Shown piece after piece: positions 10,476 to 22,682 of a DNA stretch of 64,000 nucleotides. Below the pieces are notes generated by a model. It saw only the letters and a list, made by a program, of their open reading frames with translations, was not told where the DNA came from and did not search any database. The stretch covers positions 1 to 64,000 of the forward strand of contig JABYQS010000140.1 of NCBI GenBank assembly GCA_022592435.1, written 5' to 3'. The DNA comes from Cerioporus squamosus (lineage: Eukaryota; Basidiomycota; Agaricomycetes; Polyporales; Polyporaceae). Numbering within the stretch: position 1 is the stretch's first letter; each line of letters begins with the position of its first letter. The position numbers and the translations under genes were made by a program.

Positions 10476-12608
10476 TCATGACTCCTCGCCGGCCTCCAGG
10501 ACCCCAGCAGGTCCTGGGGGCTTGTCTGTGGACGCACGCTTACCCGAGCTCAGGGGAGTATCGTCAGCACCAGATGGGGGCGCATCCGAACGCGCTCCAG
10601 CCTTCTGCTCCCGCCTCTTCTTCTCGACCCACGCCTCGACGTCGTCCACCGCGTCGTACGGACGCGTCTTGTACGTCATGAGGTAACCCTGCAGCGTCGC
10701 CATCGAGAACGCGCGGTTCGGGACGAGCGTAGCGAACCGGTCCGCGAGCTCTGCTGCCTTCTTCGGCGAGAGTCTGGGCCCGCGAGAGGAGTGTGCGATG
10801 CCGACGTAGGTGGCGGACGACTCTGACTCGGATAAGGAGGAGGTTGAGGGCGGTGAGGGAGGCGTGGATGGCGGTGGGGAGGGATCCGGGGTGGAGGAAG
10901 ATGCGGCGCTCCCAGACAGAGAGCCGTAGCCAGAGTCCTTCTCGTCCGCGTGCTTCTCATCCGCCGTCTCGTCCTTGTCGCCGCTCGAAGGAAGGTAGAA
11001 CCGCCGGAAGAGCTCGCGGCACTGGTACTTGCTCGCAAGCTTGAACTCGACGTGCAGATCCAGACGACCGGGGCGGCAGAGTGCGGGGTCCAGCGCCTTG
11101 TAGTCGTTCGTCGTGGCGAAGAGGATACGGCCCTCCTGCGCGCCAATCCCATCGAGAGCGTTGAGCAGCCCGCTAAGAGTGATGCGCGATGCAACGGAGT
11201 CGCTGGAATCCTTCTCTTGCGGCGCTTGACCCTGCTTGTCGGGACCGTCCTGGTTCTGCTTCTCCGGATCGACAATGTCGCGCTTGATGCCCTTGTGGAA
11301 CGCGGCGTCGATGTCCTCCACGAGCACGATGCACTTGTCAGGGAGCTCGGCGATGACGGAGTTGAGCGTGGAGTCGTCCATACCCATCCGTGTGAGGGAG
11401 AGGATGTAGACGTCGAGGTTGAGTTCGCCTGCGATGCTGTGGATGAGAGAGGTCTTCCCGGCGCCCGGGGCACCATACAGGAGGTATCCACGGCGATGCG
11501 GGATGCCTGCAGGGAGAGATGGTGTTAGAGACTACTACAGGCGAAGCCGGAGGTGGGGGAACTAACCGCGCTCGGCGTACCACTCCTTGCTCGCCAGGAA
11601 GTCCTTCGCGTCGTTCAGGACGAGCTCAATCATACCGGGGTCGAGGATGATTGACTTCATGGGCCGCTTGTGTTGCGTGCACATGAGCTTCCAGTAATCC
11701 CTGAAAGAAACGGTTAAGTCGGAGCCTTCCCAGAAGAAAGACCTAGGCACTTACGAAGTAGACACGTAAATGGAGATCATGTTATCGCTGGCGTTGAGGT
11801 AGTGCTTCTTGGCCTCAAGAAGGAGGTCCCTGAGAATCTCGTGGTTTCGCGCCAGCATCCTGTCCAAGTGATTAACGCTACTTCCGACTTCCTGAGAAGA
11901 TCTCAGCTGGAGCTTACTGAATGCGCAGCGTCTGCTTCGTCTGCCATGGGCCGTCGTTCACCTGGTTCCGAGTGACAGTGACGTAATGGTACTTGTACCA
12001 GAGATAGTATGTGGTGTCGAGCGAGGGCAGGAAGGAGATGTTGCGTCCCTTCGTCGTCTCGTCCTCACCAGAGTCCGCCACGACCGGGGCATCGATGCGG
12101 AACGTTCGGGTGCTAACATCAAGGGTCCGGGCGGTACCTGAAGTCGAGAAACGTGAGCTGCGCATATAGAGATTGTCGAAGACGATGCTTACGGAAGACC
12201 TGATGCTTTGAGAGCCAGTACAGGAGCCAATCTGTGGATTTCGCGTTAGTCAATAGCTCCCACGTGCGATTAGACTGTGAATTACTCACAGCCGCAGTCA
12301 TCGCCCTCCTCGAGTGTAACCGTGATCCAGAAGTAGTTCTTGATCGCACTCCAGGAGGAAGTCAAGAAACGCCGGCAGAGCTCAAGGGCACCACCAATGA
12401 GGAATAGCTTCAGCCAGTCGCGCACAGCGGCGAGAGACAGAACATGAGCGATGATGGTGGGTAGCTGCAGGAGAGATAGCGGGGTAATGGCTGCGGCACT
12501 CGGTGATGGCGTGGTGGTGTTGGCAGCGAGGGCTTCGGTACCATTGAGGGAAACCGAACCCGACTGGATCACGGTGAGAACAGTCTGCAGAACGGAGACA
12601 GCGTCCAT
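10476..12608 (-). CDS. BCS1-like mitochondrial AAA ATPase
   Basis: Spliced minus-strand gene from an ATG at 12608 (an upstream in-frame Met lies at 12740) to a stop at 10476. The N-terminus contains a hydrophobic segment (LKLFLIGGALELCRRFL). A BCS1 N-terminal region follows over several short exons between 12290 and 11570 (TYYLWYKYHYVTVTRNQ, WKLMCTQHKRPMKSIILDPG). The AAA core has a Walker A motif (YGAPGAGKTSLIH), Walker B (CIVLVEDIDAAF), a sensor (ILFATTNDYKALDPALCRPGR) and the BCS1-type C-terminal part (LMTYKTRPYDAVDDVEAWV). Between core and tail lies a low-complexity Ser/Pro/Asp insert common in fungal members. Known: Bcs1 translocates the Rieske iron-sulfur protein in complex III assembly. 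Filamentous fungi carry many BCS1-like paralogues, so orthology to yeast BCS1 is not proven. No frame defects seen. Confidence 0.9.
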
Positions 12609-12740
12609 TCTGGCGAAGTTCGTTGTGCGCCTGAAAGTCCGGAGCTGATGTGTGAGGGAGGGAGACGAGACCCTGTGTGATATTAGGTTTCCGAAGATCT
12701 CCTTTATAGCGTGATCGAAGCGCAGGTCAAGAGATTGCAA

Positions 12741-13319
12741 CGTCTACTGATCCGGAGCCGTCTTTCCTGTTACACGGGAGCTGTGAGCGCGCGAGTCAAG
12801 GGTAGCATGACTCGTGGCCGCAAGGCGGCGCCCAAGAACGCTTGTAGAGACAAATGCCGTAGCACAAAGCAAACGTCTTTCTGGAAATGACACTGGTTAT
12901 CATCGCATCCTTCCGCTTTCTCGTTATCGGATCGCAAAAAGGAAACGCACCGACTGTGAACCCGGACAGGCGTCCTACAAAGCGGTACCTGCGGCCAAAG
13001 CTTGAGCGAATGTGGCACGCGCACTTGCCCGGGTGTAAACGACACCGACGTCGCTGCAATCGCACTGTGGATGACAATCAACTTACCTGGCTGTGCGCAC
13101 AGGCATCGGCAGCGGGTGGCCAGTGCGTCGCCGACGGATAGTCGCAAATCGCTATACCGTATACGCAAGAGCCCATGCTCCGCGAGGCAGTGCGTGCGTG
13201 ACTGTAGCCGCACTGGCATGGCAATCTTCGCGCGATTGTGTACGTGTTTGTATTCACTCACGTATGCACTGTGAAACAGCTCATGCTGGAGTTATTGAAA
13301 GTTCCAAGGTGGCAAAATA
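12741..13319. other. Spacer upstream of the BCS1-like gene
   Basis: About 580 bases between the BCS1-like gene and repeat A. Short open frames on both strands resemble nothing known. Probably promoter sequence. Confidence 0.35.
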
Positions 13320-14560
13320 GACATAGGACAGTGGATATATAGCAAGACAGCCTTGCCCGGATGGCCCCGGGCGACAGGGAGCAGATAGCGGAAGGGACAA
13401 GAGCGGCGCGTGGAGCTGAGCCGAGGCTGAGGACGACGAGCGCGGCAGCGAAACCAGGCCGCGACGAGGAAAGCCAGACATGACACGGCGGCAAGAAGTG
13501 TTGCGAGTCGAGCTGAACGAGGAAGAGAGTGACCGAGAGATTCCTCGCCGCCTCTACCCGGCGCCTATCCACTTCCTCCACGTTGACCGTGACCACACGG
13601 AGCTCGAGGAACGAGTGAACAACGACACCACGAACGACTGTCTTGGAGACATCGGACCTCGCTACTTACTCTGCTTACCAGCAGTCTGCCACGATCTTCG
13701 AGGCTGCACACACCCTGGCTGGTGGCACTGTGAGTTCACCCTGGGTTCTGGCTAGCACAACAGACTGACGGACCGTTGTCCTCACCAGCATGCGGAAGCG
13801 GTGATCTGCTTCGCGTACCGTCTGCCGCTGCGGCAGATATGCTTGTGGAGGATCTCGCTACGACTCGGAGGACAGAGCTGGCGGCGGCACAAAGGCATAT
13901 TAGATGTCATATAGATGGGGCACGATCGGGCTAGGGTGAGTACATTACATGGTGTGGTTGCTCACCCTTACTGACGAGTCCTGTTCATCCAATAACTGGC
14001 CATCTCATCCTCAAAGTGATGCATTCTCGTCTTCAACTGTCCCCGTCCTTCGTGTCGTCTCCCATCACCACACACGTAGTACCGCACGTCCGTCGCCCGT
14101 GCTTCGGATGTGCTCGGTCGACGTCTTCTGCACAAGCTATCAGAGCGCAGACACTATTCCTCTACGTTTCCTGCGTCTCTCCGTACGCCTCGCTCCTACC
14201 CGCTAGCCCGCTTCTGGAATGGGATCCTGACATGAATGTGGACAACTCGTTACGGTTTCCCGCTATCCCCTAAGGTGGCACTGCCGCATCCCATCAATCT
14301 CGTACGCACCCTTGATACAAAGTACTCCTTCCCCATGCCATGTGGTCGACTTGAGGATGTCCTCGTCCCGCCTGCCACACCTTCCCAGTCTCCCACTCAG
14401 CCACCCGCTCCCACTCGGTCCCGACGACTGTCGCATCGCGCTACAATCCCCATCGCATACTCCGCCATCAGGTGCGCGACACGACGCACACCGGTCCGTC
14501 GTGCATACGAAGACACCTCTGAACGAGCCCGCGTTGATGTGCGGTGTCCGCGCGGGCTTA
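13320..14560 (+). repeat. Direct repeat copy A (segmental duplication)
   Basis: Collinear with 18640-19950. Shared landmarks in the same order include CGTGACCACACGGAGCTCGA (13587; CGCGACCACACGGCAGCTCGA in B), GTGAGTACATTACAT/GTGAGTACACTACAT, CTATCAGAGCGCAGACA, GAATGGGATCCTGACATGAA/GAACGGGACCCTGACTTGAC, and CGACTGTCGCATCG near 14425 and 19850. The copies differ by many substitutions and indels, so the duplication is old. One short stretch (LVEDLATTRRTELAAAQ here, LVKDHATTRGPELAAAK in B) keeps the same reading frame in both, so a decayed gene may be included. The end near 14560 is where I lose the match. Confidence 0.75.
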
Positions 14561-15378
14561 CACGCGGTTGCAGCCCGCTCGTTCGCCGGCCCGTATCGCC
14601 TTGTAGGACGACCTCCGCCTGCCAGTCTAGCGCGATGTCGTCCTGGCGTGTTCTTGCTGGGGCAGAGCGCATCCGTGACAAGATGACCTCGGCGACAACC
14701 GGAGGAGACCCGCGACAGTGGCATGGAAATCGTCGAACACCGGCTCACCTGTGGCGGCTCTGTCGGACAAACCTGCGTTGTCTCGCATGGGCATGATGCA
14801 GGAGCGCACGGTCGACCGTAGGGCGGCGGGTTCGACAGAGTCGCCTGCCATGTACCCTCCTATCGCACTTCTTGGGACGACGGCAACCTCAGCAGAAGTG
14901 AGGTACGGTTGTACGCTGAGACCCTGATACTTCCGCGTAGCTCACGTCTCTCGATCCCAGGTACTGCCTGGGCCCTTGACGTTAACACTCAGATCGGGAT
15001 TGACACCACTGTCGTCTCAACCTGTGTGGTGAGGACGGGATGACGAGAGGATGTAATATCACTTTCCTGCCCTGAATTGACACAGACTACTCGCACAACT
15101 TTTGTTCTGGCAGTATGTATGTATCTCAGTTGGAGATTTATGCTTAGCAGTGAAGATCCCCCTATGTCTATTGTTTGGCATACCAACACTGTCATAAATA
15201 CACAGGAACCTGGAACCATGGGCTGTGACCCTGCACTGGGCAGACTTTTGACATATATCCAAGACATACAACAGACCAAAGAAAACAGAAGTATAGTAAC
15301 CAGGGGAATGGACTTGGAGGGTATATCTGTACATCAAGGATCTATGGTAGGCACAGCACTGAGTACTTCAACAGGGGA
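14561..15378. other. Spacer between repeat A and the DUF6533 pseudogene
   Basis: No gene recognised. From about 15105 rightward the sequence becomes strikingly poor in CG dinucleotides, which marks the left end of the depleted tract described for the adjacent pseudogene. Confidence 0.4.
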
Positions 15379-17108
15379 TTATGGGGTTGGGGATGAGGTT
15401 GCACTAGCCCAGGGTAACCCAGTGTGGCCCACATCCTCCTCCTGCCTGGAAGCCTCTGATTGTGAGTGGATTTGCAACTCGAGACTATCATCATTGGACA
15501 ACACTGAAAGAGCTGGATTGATGAACCTCCAAGGGATGAGATGAAGCTTGATGACTGGTTCCTCGAAGAGTACATTGGATCGTCAGGGTCAAGTCTGACA
15601 ACCCTCTGGTTTGATTCTTGCAAAGCAAGTAGGAAGCATGAAATGAAGATGGCTGTGATGCTGCAAAGTGAGTGATTGAAGAGTGGTGATGAGCAGACTG
15701 TCACAAGCTACCAGCATGGGGAAATGCATACGGCGAAGTGAAATTGGTGACATAACTAACAAATCCATCATCAATTGCCACCTGTCAGTATGACAATGAT
15801 CATCAGCTGGCGAATTTGGGAGCAGCAAGACATGCTTACCGCAGTTGCTGAGAAGATGAGGTGTAGGACATTCAGAATGAACAGAATGCTAAGTTCAGTG
15901 TTGTAGAGTCTGCCAGCTTTTACAACCTTGCAGCAGGACATACATGAAATATATGACTCCTATGGGTAAAATCAGGTATTCAGTAACCTATAGAATCCTT
16001 CAAGTTGTATAAAAGGTGACATACCACCTTGAAAGAGTACTTCTGATAGTGAGAGTCTCTTGGACTGTTGGATATCCCTCATAGCACCCCAGCTGCCAGT
16101 GCTCAGCCTTGTCCAGGTAATGTAGATCAGTAGAATGTCGGCAGCAATGAGCGGTACTCGAGATATGATCACAACTGTGTGGTTCCAAGCATCAGTGTGT
16201 GTCATGGCTTGTGATTGATAGCCAACCTACGCCTTGTACAAAATCAGTACCCATGTGGGTGACAAGACTGAATAGGCCATACTTAAGGTTAAGTGCAGCA
16301 GTTGTGTTGTTTGTATCAAGGCATCCATTTCGTGGAAAGTTCTCTCCAGAGAACTGATAGCCATAGGTCACCTGTACCATAGACCTTGCTGTTGGTTGAC
16401 ATGCTTCAAGAAAAGTGGACATACTCACCAGGTTAGCACCTACTGGTGCTAGAGACAAGGAGAAGACAAGCAGTCCAAGGAGCTTGCTTCTGCTCAATAC
16501 ATATGCACGGAGGGCAGAAAAAGCTCATAGCAAGTGTCAGGTACTATGAGCCAGGACTGGAAGCATGACTCACCTGCTCCTGGGATAAACTGCAGTATCA
16601 ACATTGCCTGTATTGCTATGCTGAACAAGGAACAACTGCAGGCATCAATAAGCATTTCACAATACTCTGTATTCCATAAAGGCTATACACAAACCTCTGA
16701 TCATGGTCAGATTTGCTGTGGAACAAATTCAGAACTGCTCACCTTGTCTGATGGGAAAAATGCAAACGAGACCAATTTGAAGACATAGAGCATCATTGAA
16801 ATCCACTTGTTTGTGAAGAACAAGAGTGACGCTCGGCCGGGGCGCTTTGCTGTCCAGAAGCATGCCACTTCTCGATCAAACGTGATGAAGGTGTCGTACA
16901 TGAAGAGAACTATGGCCAGAGGACATGTGAGATTCACTCAGATGAACTTGTGATGGACCATACACACCTGCAGCTGCCACGGTGCAGCAGTCATTTATAA
17001 AGCTGTTCGACAGTGTCAGCAAGCGTTATCTGTGGCAGCAGGCGCGATGTACAGGCTGTCATACAGGGCCACAGTCGCAACAGCAGCAGCGTCGGCGTCG
17101 GAGGACAT
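15379..17108 (-). pseudogene. CpG-depleted DUF6533 membrane-protein pseudogene
   Basis: Minus-strand paralogue of the gene at 20936. Its start region (MSSDADAAAVATVALYDSL at 17108) and first intron match that gene. Exon 2 carries the DUF6533 hallmark (VLFMYDTFITFDREVACFW), and further exons encode SIAIQAMLILQFIPGA, LLGLLVFSLSLAPVGANL, SRVPLIAADILLIYITWTRL and FLLALQESNQRVVRLDPDDP. The tail loses one base in GGAGG(G)TT near 15530 relative to the paralogue; following homology gives a stop at 15379. From about 15105 to 16828 CG dinucleotides are almost absent: none found between 15121 and 15479. Where the paralogue has CG, this copy often has TG or CA. That pattern is expected from deamination of methylated cytosine. 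The 5' end of the gene, from about 16829, is CG-rich again. Confidence 0.82.
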
Positions 17109-17559
17109 GGCAAAGTTGGAGGAGCGCCCGCAGGTCGCCGGCGGTCGAGGAATGTTGCCGTATCATCCAACGCGCAACAAGGCCTTATATTGCGCGCGAC
17201 TGTACGGGGAAGGACGGCGACCGCGGTCGAGGTACGCACACTGCGCACGTCCGCCACATCTGATCCGATCGCATGGTCGGGGATAGAAGACTCTGAAGAG
17301 CAGTTTGAGCGCTGCATGCGACACCTTATCAAATTCACCACAACACAGCTTGAGAGCGAACAACGGATGGGTGGTTGCAAGTGCACGCGAGATCTGTGAT
17401 TGGGAGCCAGAAGCGAAGGTCAGAGCAGTAGGCGGGGAGGCGGTTCAGTATATAGCGTGCTATGATAGAACTAGACTGCATCGGTGTGGGTCGAGAAAAT
17501 AGATGTTGAGGATCGGCAGCGGACGACACGGAGTGGTAGTAGGTAGATGGAGATACCCT

Positions 17560-18606
17560 TTTCAACAACGGGGTGTCGCGGGCGAGCGAGGAGAGCCAAG
17601 CGAGACGAGACGTACACACAGACGTCGAGACGTGTGCAAGCGGTGGGGCGAACGAGCGAGTAAAGACCGGAAGAGACGAGCAGAAACGCACAGAAACAAA
17701 ACATGAGGAGCACTGTAGGCGTAGTAGTCGTGTATGAGGAAAGGTGTCGCGGCTGCCGGCCCAGCGGCATTTGAGTGACGATCCCAGGGTGTCGAATGAG
17801 CGAAGAAGGCGTGACGATGTGCGCGAAGACCATGCGCGCGGCGGTTCGTGAGCGGGTTGGCAGTGAAAGGGACGGGCGGAGCTGAGGATAAGGAGGTCCA
17901 CGAGTAGAGGCGCGATGTCACTGAGGGCGGAGGAGAAGGGGATGCGAAGAGCGACGTAGCCTGTACGGGCGGAGTGGTTGGACGCGCGGGAGTGGACGGC
18001 ACGGAAGCACGCGAACGAGGTGCTGGCTCGGGAGAGGGCGTGCGCAGGTCCTCCTGAGGAGATCAAGGTACGTCGCGATGCGCTCTTGCGTACGTGCGCT
18101 GCTGGCCGACGTTCGCGTTCTGCACGAGCAGCGTTCATCCTGTCCATGAGCGACATGTAGTGTCTGACACGCTCCTCGGAAGCACGCGTGGCCTCGATTA
18201 GCGCATCCAGGGCGGGGTTGCGGGGAACGGCATCCTCGAGGACGCGCGTGCCACTTGCCCTGAGCATCTCCCTGTCCCGCAGAAGCTGGTGCTCCCCCTC
18301 GTTCTCCGCGATCATCACGTGAATGACGTTCATGGGGGAGCCGCTTTCGCTGGAGGGAGGACGGCTCGCTCAGGCTGCTGACGTCCACCACTACCACGGT
18401 GGGGATCGATATCGAGCATCGACAGCGTCATCGTCCTCGAGACTTGAAATTATTGAAGCTGGTCGTGTCCCCCGTACGTCCGCTTCCGAATGGCGGAGTG
18501 CTGGGCTCAGGTTCGACGTGCACGGCGAGCTGAGGAGAAGCAGAGAAGAGAGTACGTGCAACTGATGGCGAGGTGAGATGAGGAAACGAGAGTCAGCGAA
18601 GCGCAT
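17560..18606 (-). CDS. Hypothetical Ser/Pro-rich protein, possibly multi-exon
   Basis: No family recognised. On the minus strand one can read an exon ending DVRGTRPASIISSLEDDDAV.. (to about 18398), a 49-base GT..AG intron and an exon encoding MNVIHVMIAENEGEHQLLRD followed by a charged helical stretch (RNPALDALIEATRASEERVR). A second intron (near 18095-18050) leads to a Pro/Ser/Thr-rich tail (EDLRTPSPEPAPRSR..) that stays open to about 17562. The charged helical part and the intron signals argue for a real gene. The composition after 17900 is low-complexity and could be non-coding. The start is not determined. It lies between the two DUF6533 copies. Confidence 0.4.
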
Positions 18607-18639
18607 ACCATATGCGCGTGCGAAGGCTTACTAGTGCTG

Positions 18640-19950
18640 GGGCGAAAGCCAGGACCAAGCCTTGCCTACGGCGACGACAGAGAGCAGATAGTGGACGCTT
18701 GGACAGAGCTGCGCGTGGGACTGAACCAAGGCCGAGGGGCGAGGGCGACAAGCGAGGTACGAAGAGAAGCCGCGACGAGAGTAACCAGACAGGACACGGC
18801 GGTAAGAGTACGTCGAATTGGACGAGCTGCGAGGGCGGAGGCGAGGCGAGTGCAACTGGCAAGAGCGAGAAGAGTGACCGCGCGCGCTCCTCCGCCCCGC
18901 CCCCGCCCGGCGCCCATGTATTCACCTCCTCTCGTCGACCGCGACCACACGGCAGCTCGAGGAACCAGTACACGGACGACACCACAGACCATCCCTGGCA
19001 GACATCGCAGCTCGCTACTCACAGCACTACGTTCTGGGATCGAAGCTCGCTCGTCTGCTTCCAACCGTCTGCCACACTGTTCGAGCCTTCCGCCGTACGC
19101 GCATGGCTGCTAGTAAGTAGTCCTGTAAGTTCTCCTACGTTCTGACCCGCACTCAGACTAATGAATGGTTTGTCCTCAACAGTATTCCGGAGCAGCAACC
19201 CGCTTGGGCCACTGTCTGCCACTTACAGCAGTGATGCTCGTGAAGGATCACGCTACGACTCGGGGGCCAGAGCTCGCTGCGGCAAAGGAAGAATAGACAC
19301 TATTGAATGGGTACGAGATAGGTGAGTACACTACATATTGTGGTTGTTCCTCCATTCTGACGAGCCCTGTACTTCCGACGGCCGGCCATCCTACTCTCGC
19401 AGAGTGGTGCATCCTCATCTTCATGGGTCCCCGTCCTTCGTGTCGTCTTTCGCCACTACATACGGAGTACCGCACGCCCGTCGCGCGGGCCTCGGATGTG
19501 CTCTCTCTCGCCTTCAGCACATGCTATCAGAGCGCAGACATCATACCCGGACGTCTTTGCAGTGCGCCTCGCTCTCACTCGCTAGCCCGCCTCTGGAACG
19601 GGACCCTGACTTGACTGTGGATAGCTCGTCAAGGTTTCCGGCCGGTGTTCCCTGAGGTGGCATGCAACGCACCAATCTCGTACGCGTGCTCCAATGCACA
19701 GCACTCCTCCACCATGTCCCTGTGATCGAAGAGGGAGTCCTGGTCGCGTCTGTCATACTTTCCCCGCGCACGCTCGTAATGGCGTGCCCGAGCTTCCATA
19801 TCCTCGTCTCCCACCCAGCCATACCACTTCCACCCGGCCCCGGACGACTGTCGCATCGTGCCAAAACCGCCGTCGTGCACTCCGCCGTCAGGTTCGCGAC
19901 TCGACGCACACCGGCCCCTCGTGCATAACATTCCGTTCGCAGACGCCCTC
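18640..19950 (+). repeat. Direct repeat copy B (segmental duplication)
   Basis: Second copy of the repeat at 13320-14560, same orientation and landmark order. Copy A lies next to an inverted DUF6533 copy and copy B upstream of a direct one, so the duplicated block was probably larger and partly inverted later. I found no transposase, terminal repeat or target duplication. Confidence 0.75.
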
Positions 19951-20935
19951 GCACTCACACGAGCCTGGCACGTACGCACTGTACGGATGTGAAGATATCC
20001 AGACACGTTGACACAGGCCTACGGCACATCACGGCACCGCTTGCTGGAAGAAATACCGCAGCTGAGGTTGAGCTGAAAGCAGTGCAATTGAACATGTTCC
20101 TGGAGGCCTCTGTCGAGCCTTCGGATGGCGGTGTCACGGTGATGGTCCGGCGATGGGGGAGACGATCCCCGGGCATGATCGGGTGTCCTGTTGGCTTCGG
20201 CGCTTATATACCTTCTCGTTATTCCGCGACCCGCAGCCTCCTCCGGCGGCCAGCAGTCCTCCAAGTCCTCTTGAGACCCCAGCTATGAAGCTGCGGCTTA
20301 TTTGGCGTATGAGATCCGTCGTCAAAGGTCAGTTAACTTCGTTCCATCAGCTCCTTCGCCAGGACTCACTTGTAGTTCTGCCGATAGAAGTTGCACTGGA
20401 TGACTTGGTCAATATGTCAATGCTCCACGCGCTCATCAAGGTTCGATGGAGGTCACTGGCAATAGGCTCAATGTATGCTGTGTGTACTCACTGATGTGCG
20501 TGCCTCCTCGAGTCCGGGCCTTTGCTTCGGTCGCCTTCGCCCGCGCAAACTTGAAACTCTTAAGCAGGTCCACTGTGGGCAGCCGTCATCACTGAGTATC
20601 CATTTCACCTTCAGGTGGGTCCTCCTGCTACATTCCGATTGGCTAGTCCAAAGCAAGTTCCAAGAGTAACGTCTAGGTGACTTCAGCTTTTGCATGCCAC
20701 GTGCCTGCGCCCGCAGCCTCACACTACGCTTCTTTGATCTATCCCCGGCGGGTTAGGTATGGCGGATGCGGCTCGTCGCAACCAGCACTAGTGCGGTAGG
20801 TCAGTGACCACCCGATGATCTCGTACATCGGCCGCATAGTTTTGCCCCATATAAGGTCCCATTAGCCATGGACGTCCTTGCAACATCCCTCGGCCCTCGG
20901 GAAAGTGAGGACCCTCCCGCAACTTGAACGTCAGC
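19951..20935. other. Spacer upstream of the DUF6533 gene
   Basis: Nearly 1 kb with only short unmatched frames. A small frame beginning MKLRLIWRMRSVVKG at 20285 is not supported by homology. The last 150 bases probably contain the promoter of the DUF6533 gene. Confidence 0.35.
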
Positions 20936-22682
20936 ATGTCCTCCGACGCGGATGCCGCTGCTGAGCTCGCCGCCGCATTCAGTAGCCTGTACGTCGCACG
21001 AGTAGCCCGGGCCCACTCGTTCCGGATAACGCTTACTGACACCACCGAACAGATATAGTCAAGGTTACTGCGAATTGGCAGCCTCGGGTGGGTTCCGACT
21101 CCGTTGCAAGCTCGTCTACGTCACCCTCACGCTTTCCCTCACCGTAGCTCTCTTCATATACGACGCCATCATCACGTTCGATCGAGAAGTGGCCTGCTTC
21201 TGGACCGCTAAGCGGATCGGAGCGTCAAGGCTCTTGTTCTTCGCGAACAAGTGGATCTCCATGGCGGTCTACGTCATGCTGCTGAGCCAGTTTGCGTATT
21301 TCTCTTCGGATGAGGTGAGTCGTCTCAGTACGTGCTGCGGCAATGTCTGACCCGATACGAAGAGGTCGGTTTATAGCATCAAAACATTTGAAGATGGCGG
21401 AGTAACTGACTGTCGATGTCTGCAGCTGTTCCTTGTTTACCAGGGCGGGATATGCAATAGATATACTGCAAATTGTTCCCGGAGCAGGTAGGTCACGCTT
21501 ACAGTCCACCGGTCGTCGCGGTCGTACCTGACACTCGCCATGAGCCTTTTCTGCCCTTCGTGCATATGTACTGAGCCAAAGCAAGTTCTTGGGACTACTT
21601 GTCGCTGTGTTATCTCTGGCGCCAGTGGGTGCGAATCTGGTGAGTGCAGTGACTCATATGTATACCTTGAATGTGGTCGACTGACACAGTTGACGGTTTA
21701 TGATGCAGGTTCACTATGGCTATCAGTTTGCAGGGTTCTACTTCGCGCCGTTCGGATGCCTCGGAACAGACAACATCACTTCCGCGTTCAACCTAAGGTT
21801 CGTCTTGTGCGATCTGAACAGACGATGAGATACTGACTCTTTACCAGACGTACGTTAGCTAGTGTTCGTATGGAATGGCGCGCGCTCATGCAAGGAACCG
21901 CACAGTTGTCTTTGCCTCTCGAGTGCCGCTCATCGTCGCCGATGTCATACTCATCTACATCACTTGGACGAAGCTGCGCAACTGGGGCGCACTGAGGGAC
22001 ATCCATCAGTCCAAGAGACTCTCGCTGTCAGATATTCTCTTCCGTGGAGGTACGTCTCTACAACAATGGGGTTGGAGTTTTGTGGTTCACTCGATGACTA
22101 ACCCCTCGCGTAGGAACCATATATTTTGTGTACGTCCTGCTACGATTCCGACAGAATATCTGACAGAGTTTGGAACACCGGAACTAGTGTTCTTTTCATT
22201 TTGAACCTCCTCCACCTCGTCCTCTCGGCGACTGCGGTAAGCCACTCTTGCCCTTCCGATCTGCATGCTCATACTCATTTGAGCTCATCGACAGATGGCA
22301 GGCAATGGCTACGAGAGCTATGTTACCGAGTTCACGGCCCCGTATGAGGTTCTTCTAGCGTGCTGCGACTGTCTGTTGACCAATATCGTACATTCCCAGG
22401 TTCACAGCGATCCTCATCTCGCGCTTTCTCCTCAAGCTGCAAGAAGCGAACCGGGTGGTTGTCAGGCTCGACCCCGACGATCCATTGCACTCCTCAAGGA
22501 ACCCATACGACACGGGCACGCCTAGTTTCATCTCGTCGTTGGGGGGTTTTATCAATCCGGACCTTTTGGCACGGTCCGAGGATGACGGTGTGGAGTCGCA
22601 CGTTGGCTCGTGTGCAGAGACCATGGAGGAAGACTCCGGGGCACACGGCTCTCAGATCGCTGGCTCATCGTCTTCCGCATAG
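20936..22682 (+). CDS. DUF6533 multi-pass membrane protein
   Basis: Start ATG at 20936 (MSSDADAAAELAAAFSS); exon 1 ends at 20988 and a 64-base intron ends at 21052. Exon 2 (to 21314) has the family hallmark (VALFIYDAIITFDREVACFW, LLFFANKWISM). Later exons near 21426-21487, 21545-21639 and 21709-21797 and beyond 21862 encode further membrane segments (FTRAGYAIDILQIVPGA, LLVAVLSLAPVGANL, VADVILIYITWTKL, LFILNLLHLVLSATA). The tail (RLDPDDPLHSSRN..) ends at 22682. Known: DUF6533 proteins are abundant, basidiomycete-specific membrane proteins of about 300 residues with no assigned function. Two junctions (21314/21426 and 21797/about 21860) did not keep frame in my reading, so either splice sites differ from my choice or the gene is damaged. 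It is the best preserved of the three copies. Confidence 0.72.

Noticed and set aside
13320..19950. Repeats A and B as ends of a single large transposon (LTR-like)
   Set aside because: They are direct repeats about 5.3 kb apart, but no reverse transcriptase, integrase, primer-binding site or TG..CA ends are seen between or around them, and they are strongly diverged.
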